36,050 bases of DNA. Source: Gammaproteobacteria bacterium (lineage in GTDB: Bacteria > Pseudomonadota > Gammaproteobacteria > Chromatiales > Chromatiaceae). The DNA lies in contig RZZN01000037.1 of NCBI GenBank assembly GCA_009929855.1, forward strand, positions 1-36,050, in the 5' to 3' direction. How positions within the stretch are numbered: position 1 is the first letter of the stretch; every line of letters begins with the position of its first letter. A program made the translations under genes and the position numbers. The notes under the pieces are model-generated. The model made no database searches. It was given only the letters and a program-made list of their open reading frames with translations, and was not told the DNA's origin. Of the stretch, positions 26,967 to 34,673 are shown piece after piece.

Positions 26967-27263
26967 TCACTCGCTCGAGTCCTCTGCCAACCAGCCTTGT
27001 AGCGCATCGACCAGGGCCTGCGCCTGGGCGCGGCTGGAGATGTTGAATTTGGACTGTTGTCGATACTCACCACCGCGCTTCTGGTATCTTCTTATTGTGT
27101 ATTTTTCTGCGCCATAATCCGCTTTCGCACGGTCCCAGTCCTGATAGCGAAAGAGAATGGTGGTCCAGCTTCCCTTGGAGAGCACGACCTTGTCGAGCTC
27201 TCGTGTTGTTTCGATACCCTCATCCATGTAGCTTACCGTCAGATCCTCGATCCGCTCGGCCAT
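26967..27263 (-). CDS. Conserved hypothetical protein, possibly PC4-like
   Basis: This 98-residue cytoplasmic protein starts MAERIEDLTVSYMDEG. The middle carries alternating hydrophobic strands (KVVLSKGSWTTILFRYQDW, EKYTIRRYQKRGGEY) and the end is an amphipathic helix (SSRAQAQALVDALQGWL). I recall similar short proteins in sulfur-oxidising gammaproteobacteria. The strand-strand-helix layout with many Lys/Arg resembles the single-strand DNA-binding PC4/YdbC fold, but this is inference. GGAG lies about 7 bases before the ATG. The ankyrin gene upstream on the same strand ends 21 bases before this start, so they may be co-transcribed. Confidence 0.75.
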   Translation of the reverse strand: MAERIEDLTVSYMDEGIETTRELDKVVLSKGSWTTILFRYQDWDRAKADYGAEKYTIRRYQKRGGEYRQQSKFNISSRAQAQALVDALQGWLAEDSSE

Positions 27264-27284
27264 CCAGTTGCTCCTCCGGGGCGA

Positions 27285-27953
27285 TCAGGGGTTGGAACCG
27301 GCCCTGGCACCCATTTGCTCCAGGGTCGAGATGATGAATCGGGCGTCGCGGCCCGGTGCGGATTCTCGCGCAATCTGCAGTGGGAGGCGACCCTTTCCAT
27401 CAGGCTGATTGACGTTGGCTCCGGCAGCGATCAGGCGGCGCGTTGCGCTCAGTTGACCGGATGCGATCGCGACATGCAGCGGCGCGTCTCCCGCGGTGTC
27501 GGGTCGATCGAGTGATGCACCCGCGCTCAGCAAAAAATTCAATACGTCCCGATCGAGTCGACCGCTCCGCGCGAGCTCGATCAGCATGCTTTGCGGCTCG
27601 AGTCGAGCACCTTGATCCACGAGCATCTGGGCGACTTGCGTTCTGCCATTGGCGAGCGCCATCTGCAGCGGGGTCTCGCCGGATGTGTTCATCGCATCGA
27701 CACTGGCGCCATGCAGGGCCAGTTCGCGCGCGATCGCGACCCGACCCGCGCGCGCGGCCACATGCAATGGCGGGTCACCCGCGGCGTTGGGCTGATCGAG
27801 CGGGGATTTCCAGTAGATGTGCCGCTTGATCTGATCCATGTCGCCGATGTCGGCCGCGCGCTCGAGGCTCAGTGTTGGCGGCGCCGGCTCGGTGCATGCC
27901 GACAAGACCAGCACGACCAGAATGATCGGCAAGACGCGTGTCAGGCCAGACAT
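27285..27953 (-). CDS. Ankyrin-repeat lipoprotein
   Basis: The 222-residue protein starts with a lipoprotein signal (TM about 7-18, lipobox LSAC, Cys20), so it should be anchored in a membrane facing the periplasm. Four or five ankyrin repeats follow, with the phrases DPPLHVAARAGRVAIAREL, GETPLQMALANGRTQVAQML, GDAPLHVAIASGQLSATRRL and GRLPLQIARES. One middle repeat (about 115-145) is degenerate. Ankyrin repeats bind other proteins; the partner cannot be inferred. ATG at 27953 was chosen because GGAGG lies 8 bases before it and the signal peptide starts there; an open frame reaches back to 28022. It is divergent from the large protease gene. Confidence 0.85.
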   Translation of the reverse strand: MSGLTRVLPIILVVLVLSACTEPAPPTLSLERAADIGDMDQIKRHIYWKSPLDQPNAAGDPPLHVAARAGRVAIARELALHGASVDAMNTSGETPLQMALANGRTQVAQMLVDQGARLEPQSMLIELARSGRLDRDVLNFLLSAGASLDRPDTAGDAPLHVAIASGQLSATRRLIAAGANVNQPDGKGRLPLQIARESAPGRDARFIISTLEQMGARAGSNP

Positions 27954-28004
27954 CGTATTGTCCTCCACGGCGATTGACGAAACCTGCTCGAATGTTAACC
28001 TCTC

Positions 28005-28019
28005 GTCTTGATACAAGAC
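28005..28019. promoter_or_regulatory. Palindrome in the divergent promoter region
   Basis: GTCTTG-ata-CAAGAC is a perfect 6-bp inverted repeat between the divergent ankyrin and protease genes. A transcription-factor site is possible. Confidence 0.35.
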
Positions 28020-28120
28020 CACATGGGAGCGCCTTTGGCCACCCCTAGGCTCACCTCAACGAGACGATCCGCACGTTCGATCGCTCGACCCATCGATCCC
28101 TCGATCCCTGAAGCAAGATC

Positions 28121-31100
28121 ATGATCAAAAACATTCGCACGGTCCGGCGGCATGCCCATGGTGCGTGGGGCGCATTCTGGCTTGGCGGACTGCTGTCGCT
28201 GTCGGCGATTGCGCAGCCGAGCCTCGCGGCCGTTTCCGTGCCTGGCGCATCACCCCCCAGGCTGGTCAGCGAGAGTCAGCCTCCAAGAGACTTGAAATGG
28301 TCGCATGCGCTGGACGAGATCCCGCTTCGCATTCGCTTGGACCCGCTCTCCGATCAGGAGATCGAGCAATTGACGCCGCGGCGTAAGGATCAGCCGCTGC
28401 AGATCGGGTTCGCGCGCGATCTACCCAGTTCTCATCGCGGTGATCTCGCGCCATGGATCACTTGGGTGGATCTGGCCGATGGCTCGCGTGTCGCCACCCT
28501 GACGATCCACTCACCGGACGCGCGGGCGATGCGTGTGGGCATGCGACTCGATCGTCTTCCGCACGGCGTGGAAGTCAGATACTTTGGCGCTCGCCCCGAT
28601 GAGATCTTCGGCCCCTATCGCGCTGAGTCCATCGATCAACCGGGGCGACCCTTTGATGGGGCGAGTACCTCGCAGGCAGTCACGTCGGCAGCGGAAGAGC
28701 CGATCGATTGGTCGCCAGTGATCGAGGGCGACACCGCGGGGATCGAGATCCTCGTCGAGGCCGAGGGTGCCGATCATTTTTCCATCGAGGTGCCGGTCAT
28801 TCAGCACCTGGTCTACTCGGCGCTTGATCCTTTGGACAAGTCACTCGATGGCATCGACAGCTCTGGTGCCTGCAATATCGACATCAAGTGCGAGCCGACG
28901 GATCCACCCGAGCTCAGTGGCGCTGTCGCCAAGATCGTCTTTACGCGTGGCAGTGGGACTTATCTCTGCACGGGGACACTCCTCAATGATCAGGATCCAG
29001 CGACCTGGATCCCCTATTTCATGACCGCGAATCATTGTCTGTCGACCCAGGCCGTTGCGAATACGCTCAACAGCTATTGGCTCTTCGAGCGCACGAGCTG
29101 CGGCGGCGAGGATCCGACCGAGGTGATCCAGTTCACTGCCGGCGCGGATTTGCTGGCGACGCAGGCCGAGACCGATTTCACCCTGCTGCGGCTACGCGAC
29201 AGCACGATCAGCACGCTGGAAGGGATCTATTTCGCGGGCTGGTCGACGGCCTCTCTCATGGATGCCGCCGCGGATGGGTCTGTCATCGGCATACACCATC
29301 CCAAGGGTGACCTGAAGAAATGGAGCAGCGGCAAGGCGGATGGGTTCGCACCCTATCTTGGCGCCGTCAACGGGACAGGTAGCCATATTCGCGTGACCTG
29401 GTCAGCTGGAACCACCGAGCCAGCAAGTAGCGGATCGGGTCTGTTCGCAATGACCGGCGAGCAGGATCAGCAACTGCTGCTGGTGGGAACGCTCCATGGT
29501 GGTTATGCGTCTTGCACCAATCCGACCGCGCCCGATTGGTATGGGCGGTTCGATCTCACCTATCCATGGATCGAGGAGTGGCTGGGTGCCAATGATCCAG
29601 ACACCACATTGAGTATCATCAAGACAGGCGAGGGTGACGGGTCGGTGATCAGCAGCCCGCCCGGGATCGATTGTGGTGACACCTGCTCGGCCGATTTCAT
29701 CTCCGGGACCTCGGTGACGCTGAACGCGAGTCCAGCCGAGGGATCGATCTTCCTTGGTTGGGGTGGGGGCTGCGCGGGGACCGAGCCATGTCAGCTGACC
29801 CTGACCGAGTCGGTCGAGGTCATGGCGTATTTCGAGGATCTGGGCACGCCGTTGCAGACTGGTGTCGCGATCACTGATCTCGCCGCGGAGTCCTATGGCG
29901 AGGCGCATTACTCAGTCGCGGTGCCATCGGGGTCCATTGGACTGGAGATCGTCACCGAGGGTGGCAGTGGCAACCTGGATCTCTATGTGCGCCAGGGCGC
30001 GCGCCCGACCCTCGACCAATTCGATTGCCTGGGGGATGCGCCGACGAATGATGAGACCTGTCGTTTCGACGAACCGATCGCTGGTGTCTATTTCATCATG
30101 CTGCGAGGCAATCCGGACTATTCAGGCGCGACCCTGGAGGCGCGTGTCGAGATCCAGACACGCATCCTCAGGCTTGACGGTGACCTGAGCTTTGGCGATG
30201 TCGTGGTGAGCACGAGCGCACAGCGCACGCTGGAGATCGGCAACGAGGGCAATGTGCCCCTGACGGTCAACGAGATCCACTATCCAGAAGGGTTCTCGGG
30301 CGACTGGAGCGGCGGTGAGATCGCGCCGGGCGCGGTCATGCCGGTGACCGTCACCTTTGCGCCGACCATCCCGCAGCCCTATGGCGGGGATCTGGTCGTC
30401 GTCTCGGATGCGACCGATGGACTCGACAGACTGGCGCTGAGCGGTGTCGGGATCGCGCCCCCATCGCGGATCGGGCTCGCTGGTCTGAATGAGTCGGGTG
30501 AGATCTTTTACACCACGGATCTGGAGTCGTGGCAGGCAGTGCCAGGCCGCTTGGAGCAGCTCATCCTGGCCGATCTCGATGGCGACGGGCTGGATGACCT
30601 GGTCGGCCTGAACGCGGCCGGTGAGATCTTCCATAGCCTCGATCTGACGAGCTGGCAGGCGCTGCCCGGAATCTTGGCCCAGCTCCTCGCCGGTGATCTG
30701 GATGGCGATGGTCATCAGGACTTGATCGGGATCAACGCGGAAGGCCAGATCTATTTCACCACCGATCTCCAGACCTGGAGCTGGATACCAGGCACCTTGG
30801 CGCGACTGACCGTGGGTCATCTCGACGCTGATGGCCAAGCCGATCTGGTCGGGTTGAACATGGACGGTCAGATCTATGTGAGCACCGATCGCGCGACCTG
30901 GGATCGAATCCCAGGGACACTGAGCACGCTGGCCATCGGTGATGTCGATGGCGACGCGTTGGGCGATCTGGTCGGACTCGATGAGGACGGGGCGATCCAT
31001 TACTCGAGCGATCGAGCGACCTGGACGTCCATCTCGGGGCGATTGGCTCAACTGCTCCTTGCCGATCTGGATGACGCGGCTGGTCTCGACCTGGTGGGGC

Positions 31101-31318
31101 TGAGCGCCGACGGCGGGATCTTCTACACACTCGATCGCGACCAATGGACGCAAATCCCTGGTCAACTATTCCAGTTGCTGAGCGCCGACCTCGATGGTGA
31201 CGGCTTGATGGATCTGATCGGGCTCAACGCTGAGGGCTTGATCTTCTCGACGACCGATCTGCTCGATTGGCAGCGGATCCCCGGTCGACTGCGTCAGCTG
31301 CGCGCCGGCCGGTTTTGA
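28121..31318 (+). CDS. Secreted S1-type serine protease with seven FG-GAP-like repeats
   Basis: This 1065-residue exported protein starts with a Sec signal (TM about 16-33, likely cut near SLAA). After a prodomain-like region (about 40-245), the chymotrypsin-fold domain shows His305 in TANHC, Asp352 in TDFTLLRL and Ser437 in ASSGSG, with Cys-rich flanks (GACNIDIKCEP), resembling lysyl-endopeptidase-like proteases. Next come a bacterial repeat domain with paired Cys (about 495-570: GIDCGDTC, GGCAGTEPC, VMAYFE), a PPC-type beta domain (about 580-680), an Ig-like choice-of-anchor domain (about 685-785) and seven repeats of 41 residues (about 787-1065). Each repeat has a D-x-D-G-D-G-type loop and a TW/SW-IPG motif, predicting a calcium-binding beta-propeller. 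The ribosome site is weak. It likely acts outside the cell; target unknown. Confidence 0.85.
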   Translation: MIKNIRTVRRHAHGAWGAFWLGGLLSLSAIAQPSLAAVSVPGASPPRLVSESQPPRDLKWSHALDEIPLRIRLDPLSDQEIEQLTPRRKDQPLQIGFARDLPSSHRGDLAPWITWVDLADGSRVATLTIHSPDARAMRVGMRLDRLPHGVEVRYFGARPDEIFGPYRAESIDQPGRPFDGASTSQAVTSAAEEPIDWSPVIEGDTAGIEILVEAEGADHFSIEVPVIQHLVYSALDPLDKSLDGIDSSGACNIDIKCEPTDPPELSGAVAKIVFTRGSGTYLCTGTLLNDQDPATWIPYFMTANHCLSTQAVANTLNSYWLFERTSCGGEDPTEVIQFTAGADLLATQAETDFTLLRLRDSTISTLEGIYFAGWSTASLMDAAADGSVIGIHHPKGDLKKWSSGKADGFAPYLGAVNGTGSHIRVTWSAGTTEPASSGSGLFAMTGEQDQQLLLVGTLHGGYASCTNPTAPDWYGRFDLTYPWIEEWLGANDPDTTLSIIKTGEGDGSVISSPPGIDCGDTCSADFISGTSVTLNASPAEGSIFLGWGGGCAGTEPCQLTLTESVEVMAYFEDLGTPLQTGVAITDLAAESYGEAHYSVAVPSGSIGLEIVTEGGSGNLDLYVRQGARPTLDQFDCLGDAPTNDETCRFDEPIAGVYFIMLRGNPDYSGATLEARVEIQTRILRLDGDLSFGDVVVSTSAQRTLEIGNEGNVPLTVNEIHYPEGFSGDWSGGEIAPGAVMPVTVTFAPTIPQPYGGDLVVVSDATDGLDRLALSGVGIAPPSRIGLAGLNESGEIFYTTDLESWQAVPGRLEQLILADLDGDGLDDLVGLNAAGEIFHSLDLTSWQALPGILAQLLAGDLDGDGHQDLIGINAEGQIYFTTDLQTWSWIPGTLARLTVGHLDADGQADLVGLNMDGQIYVSTDRATWDRIPGTLSTLAIGDVDGDALGDLVGLDEDGAIHYSSDRATWTSISGRLAQLLLADLDDAAGLDLVGLSADGGIFYTLDRDQWTQIPGQLFQLLSADLDGDGLMDLIGLNAEGLIFSTTDLLDWQRIPGRLRQLRAGRF
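30470..31315 (+). repeat. Seven 123-bp coding repeats in the protease gene
   Basis: The repeat unit encodes 41 residues of the form LVGLNADGxIFYTTDLxxW, then xxIPGxLxQLLxADLDGDGLxD. Copies follow without gaps and diverge at both DNA and protein level. The fifth copy has lost part of the D-x-D-G loop (DLDDAAGLD) and the seventh is short at its end. Confidence 0.85.
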
Positions 31319-31370
31319 GCCGCGGTCATCACGGGCTGAATCCAGGGCTGGCTCATGCTAACTTAGCGAC

Positions 31371-31745
31371 ATGTTCGGGAAGCTGCTTCTGACTGTTGTC
31401 GTGATCATTGCCGCCTTCCTGGTGGTGCGTGAGCGTTGGCGCAGCGATCGCGCGATCGCTGGCGCGGTGGCGCCGCGCTCGCCCTTGATCCCACCCGTGC
31501 TGATTCGCGCCCTGGCCTATCTGCTGCTCGCCAGCATGGTGATCGGCAGCGCGATCTATCTGGTATTGGACATGGGGGAGGAGCCTGGGGTCGTTCAGGC
31601 TCAGGTGGTCAATGCCAATACCGGTTCGGTGACCCAGTACCTGATCCGACGCGACAGTCTGGATGGGCGTCGCTTCGTCACCGCCGACGGTCGCGAGGTG
31701 CGGCTTGCCGACGTCGAGCGTCTCATCATCGGGGCGGCCCCTTGA
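31371..31745 (+). CDS. Hypothetical two-TM membrane protein
   Basis: The 124-residue protein has a TM helix at about 3-19, a short basic loop (RERWRSDR), a second TM at about 45-65 and a soluble C-terminal domain of about 55 residues (QAQVVNANTGSVTQYLIRRD, then RRFVTADGREVRLADVERL). The tail resembles a small beta domain, but I do not recognise the family. It starts 52 bases after the protease gene on the same strand without a clear ribosome site. A perfect hairpin just past the stop separates it from the convergent DUF3422 gene. Confidence 0.65.
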   Translation: MFGKLLLTVVVIIAAFLVVRERWRSDRAIAGAVAPRSPLIPPVLIRALAYLLLASMVIGSAIYLVLDMGEEPGVVQAQVVNANTGSVTQYLIRRDSLDGRRFVTADGREVRLADVERLIIGAAP

Positions 31746-31775
31746 TCGAGGCACCTTGATCATGGTGCCTCGATC
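31744..31775. terminator. Perfect 12-bp hairpin between convergent genes
   Basis: GATCGAGGCACC-ttgatcat-GGTGCCTCGATC starts at the stop codon of the two-TM protein and ends 8 bases before the stop of the DUF3422 gene. No T-run is present on either strand, so a bidirectional terminator is plausible but not proven. Confidence 0.55.
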
Positions 31776-31782
31776 CTGAAGG

Positions 31783-33075
31783 TCAGGATCCGGTCAGCCG
31801 TTTCTTGACCCGCCGCAGTCCCAACCAGGCCAGACCAACCACGAAGGGCAGGGCGATCCCCATGCCCAGGGTCGCGTCGATGGGCAGGCCATACTGCTCC
31901 AGCCCCTTGAGTGCGTAGCCGACGAGACCGACCCCGTAATAGCCGATGGCAATGACCGAGAGTCCTTCGACCGTCTCTTGCAGACGCATTTGCAGATGGG
32001 CGCGACGGTCCATGGACTCGAGCAAGCGGCCATTCTGCTCTTGCAACCCAACCTCCACCCGCGCGCGCAGCAGGCTACTCAAACGTGCCGCGCGCTCGGC
32101 GAGGTCGAACTGACGCTGCGCGGTCGCCTCGCAGGTCGCCATGGCCGGGGCGAGTCGCGCATCGAGAAACTCCGAGAGTGTCTGCAAGCCCTCGATGCGT
32201 TCCTGGCGCAACTGTCCGAGGCGTTGCTGAACCATGCCGTAGTAGGCGCGCGAGGCGTCGAATCGGTAGGTCGTGCGCGCGGCGATCGCCTCGATCTCGG
32301 CGGCGAGATTGGTGAGCTCGGCGAGCAGGTCGCTCTCCAGTCCAGGGTCGGCCGCCGAGCTCGGCGTGGCCATGCGCGATGCCACCAAGGCCAATCGGCG
32401 ATCGGCATCGCTCAGGGCGGCCGCGACCTCCCGGGCGAGCGGGAAACCGATCAAGGCCATGGCCTGGTAGGCATTGATCTCCAAGATCCGCTTGGCGAGC
32501 CGGCCGGCCTGGTTCTCCGACATGCTACAGTCGCGCAGCAGGATGCGCGACAGGCCGTCAGGATAGATCTTGAGGTCAGACCAGGCGCGCGCGGCGCCAC
32601 CGACCACCAGTGAACCGACGACCGGATGATCGGCGAAGAGCTCGGCGAGCTCTTCATGATCACGCTCGGGTGTCTCACAGGCCTCGATGGCGAGCGTGAC
32701 GGCTGTGATGACCTCGCCCGGCATCTCCCTGAGCCAACTCTCGGGCAGCTCATCGAGCAGCGAGGCGTCGAACGGTTGTTCGAACCCTGCTTGCTTGCTG
32801 AAGGTGTAGGTGACGAACTCGGTATGACGCTCCCAACGCATGCGCATCGGTCCCAGATCGACCGCATAATGCTGATCGACGGTGTCCGGGATGGGGCGCT
32901 CATAGTAGGCCAAGAGACGCTTGAGATGCTTCACATTGCGCCCGCTCCCGCGCTCGCCGCAGATCACCGAGAGATGCGCGATCAGTGCAGGGGCGCGCAG
33001 TGGATCGAAGGTGCGTGCATGGAGCTCGGCGCTGACGCTGTGACGGAGCGGATGCTCCTTGAGGATCAAAGGCAT
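31783..33075 (-). CDS. DUF3422 family membrane-anchored protein
   Basis: The 430-residue protein begins MPLILKEHPLRHSVSAELHAR, as DUF3422 proteins do, and contains HTEFVTYTF (about residues 75-85). A long helical region with coiled-coil character (about 215-355) precedes two C-terminal TM helices (about 365-387 and 400-420), followed by a basic end. The function is unknown; the family is common in proteobacteria. The ATG at 33075 fits the family start and has AGGA about 11 bases before it; the open frame back to 33336 is not supported. It is divergent from the AraC gene with a 247-base intergenic region. Confidence 0.88.
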   Translation of the reverse strand: MPLILKEHPLRHSVSAELHARTFDPLRAPALIAHLSVICGERGSGRNVKHLKRLLAYYERPIPDTVDQHYAVDLGPMRMRWERHTEFVTYTFSKQAGFEQPFDASLLDELPESWLREMPGEVITAVTLAIEACETPERDHEELAELFADHPVVGSLVVGGAARAWSDLKIYPDGLSRILLRDCSMSENQAGRLAKRILEINAYQAMALIGFPLAREVAAALSDADRRLALVASRMATPSSAADPGLESDLLAELTNLAAEIEAIAARTTYRFDASRAYYGMVQQRLGQLRQERIEGLQTLSEFLDARLAPAMATCEATAQRQFDLAERAARLSSLLRARVEVGLQEQNGRLLESMDRRAHLQMRLQETVEGLSVIAIGYYGVGLVGYALKGLEQYGLPIDATLGMGIALPFVVGLAWLGLRRVKKRLTGS

Positions 33076-33222
33076 GATGTGGATGGTCCTGTTGCCTGCT
33101 GGAGTGTGTCGTCGGCGGTGATGATAAGGCTTATGGATGAGCCGGGTGCGCTCGAATGAGCATGGGATGAGGCATGCGCGGGTGAGGAAAAAAGTGCTGA
33201 CGCGTGCGGGTCGATGTCGAAC

Positions 33223-33265
33223 GTCAATCGAGATTGACAATACGCATTGACATCGCAGGTTGACA
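33223..33265. promoter_or_regulatory. Array of TTGAC half-sites upstream of the AraC gene
   Basis: GTCAATC-ga-GATTGAC (33223-33238) is a perfect 7-bp inverted repeat. TTGACA occurs three times at an exact 13-base period (33234, 33247, 33260). The last could act as a -35 element for the AraC gene, but the -10 (GACTAT, 33283-33288) is poor. The array looks like an activator/repressor binding region, perhaps for the AraC protein itself. Confidence 0.5.
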
Positions 33266-33322
33266 GATTGTTCCACGCATAGGACTATCCCTAGGACTTC
33301 ACTGTTGGAAAGGATGCACACA

Positions 33323-34282
33323 ATGACAAAATCCACCGAAGCATCTGAATTTCCTATGGAGTCCTCGATCAGTGCACGCCTCGTCGAGGCCGCGCTCCTG
33401 GATGAGGCCTTGCGGATGGCGTGTGCGGTTGCGCAAGATGCGGACCAGGATGCGCAGCTCGCGCGCCCCCGCTATCGTGCGAGCCGCATCGGTCGTGTCG
33501 AGATCAGTGAGGCGCGCGCGCCCGCGGTGATCCTCCGCTCGGGGGCCCATGAACAGCGCTCGGGGCGCGTCCTGGTCATGCTGTTGCTGAGCGGATCGTC
33601 GTTGATCAAGAAATCGGGTCGGGCGGTGCGGCTCGGCCCCAGCGAGCTCTGCATCATGCGCTCAGGCCCACCACTGGTGATCGAGCAGAAGGATGCCTTC
33701 CACGCCATGTTGCTCAGCGTGCCAGAGTCCGATCTGGCCGATCGGGTACCGGATTGGAGCGGTGCGCGCCTCGAGCCCATCTCCTCCATCAGCGGTGCCC
33801 CGGCGATTTTTCGCGACGCACTGCAGTCGCTGCAACGCTGGGGGCCCTCGCTCGGTGATCAGGGCGGGGATCGGATCGGTGATGCACTCGTCGATCTGCT
33901 GGGGGCGGTCATCTGTCATGCGATCCCCAACCGTACCGATTGCATTCAGCGATCACTCTATCACATGGAGCGCATCAAGAAGTTCGCCCGGCTCAATCTT
34001 GGCAACCCAGATCTCAGCGTCGAGCTCATTGCCGAGTCGGTCGGTCTGTCGGAGCGCCAGATCCATCGGTTGTTCGCCTCGGAGCAGTTGTCCTTGATGC
34101 GCTGGGTTTGGCTGCAACGGCTCGAGCGCTGTTACGAGGAGCTGCTGGCCGATGCGCACGAGCAGCGTTCGATCAGTGAGATTGCCTTTCACTGGGGCTT
34201 CAATGATCAGGCACATTTCAGCCGTGCATTCCGCAAGCAGTTCGGTCTCTCGCCGCGCGAGGCTCGACGCGGCAGCACCTGA
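33323..34282 (+). CDS. AraC-family transcriptional regulator
   Basis: The 319-residue protein has an N-terminal sensor region resembling the AraC-binding-like domain (about 50-200: RVLVMLLLSGSSLIKKSGR, LGPSELCIMRSG) and a C-terminal double helix-turn-helix (about 222-315). The first HTH contains LSVELIAESVGLSERQIHRLF; the second contains SISEIAFHWGFNDQAHFSRAF and the family ending FRKQFGLSPREARR. ATG at 33323 has GGAAAGG nine bases upstream; an open frame goes back to 33260. It is divergent from the DUF3422 gene and lies upstream of the decaheme cytochrome gene on the same strand. The ligand is unknown. Confidence 0.92.
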   Translation: MTKSTEASEFPMESSISARLVEAALLDEALRMACAVAQDADQDAQLARPRYRASRIGRVEISEARAPAVILRSGAHEQRSGRVLVMLLLSGSSLIKKSGRAVRLGPSELCIMRSGPPLVIEQKDAFHAMLLSVPESDLADRVPDWSGARLEPISSISGAPAIFRDALQSLQRWGPSLGDQGGDRIGDALVDLLGAVICHAIPNRTDCIQRSLYHMERIKKFARLNLGNPDLSVELIAESVGLSERQIHRLFASEQLSLMRWVWLQRLERCYEELLADAHEQRSISEIAFHWGFNDQAHFSRAFRKQFGLSPREARRGST

Positions 34283-34673
34283 CAGCCCACTCCAGTCACA
34301 CACCGGAATGCGCTGCGATCGTGAGGCGCTCGACCCTGGTTGCGACAGCGCCTGACATCCACTCCACTCAGCTAGGGTCGTTGCACCCTGCGTGCCTTTC
34401 GCTCTTGCGCGCTTGCGACCGAGCGCGCGATCCTGAATCAGTCGCTCATCGAGCGTCGTGAGTTGATATCCGACGGTTTTTGTCATCGATCAGTCTTCAC
34501 TGAACGACAGCTCTAGTCAAGAAAACTGTCACTTTCTGACAATCGGCTTCATCAGCGGGCTGATAAGGTGCCACGAACGGGATCATCAGACCGGGGTGCC
34601 CGCGGATCTCGATCGACACGACGCCTCGCCGCTTGGTTCGACGGGGCTCTTCATCAGGAGCGTCAGAAGCGAC
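34283..34673. other. 391-base region between AraC gene and cytochrome gene
   Basis: No convincing gene. It holds an imperfect duplication of the AraC gene's 3' end (about 34258-34296 against 34322-34371), TGTCA-ctttc-TGACA (34527-34541) and ATCAGC-gg-GCTGAT (34551-34564). A CTGACA/TGATAA pair near 34536-34566 is a weak promoter candidate for the cytochrome gene. Confidence 0.5.
34527..34564 (+). promoter_or_regulatory. Two inverted repeats upstream of the cytochrome gene
   Basis: TGTCA-ctttc-TGACA (34527-34541) and ATCAGC-gg-GCTGAT (34551-34564) are both perfect. The TGACA half-site also appears three times upstream of the AraC gene, which suggests a shared regulator. Confidence 0.4.

Noticed and set aside
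30470-31315. Regular 123-bp repeats considered as CRISPR or satellite DNA
   Set aside because: They are diverged in-frame coding repeats of a protein domain; no identical repeats with unique spacers occur anywhere in the window.
33953-34486. 177-codon minus-strand frame starting MTKTVGYQLTTLDERLIQDR
   Set aside because: Its first 60 codons look briefly protein-like and lie in the intergenic region, but most of it is antisense to the AraC gene, and there is no ribosome site or recognised family. Kept only as a possibility.
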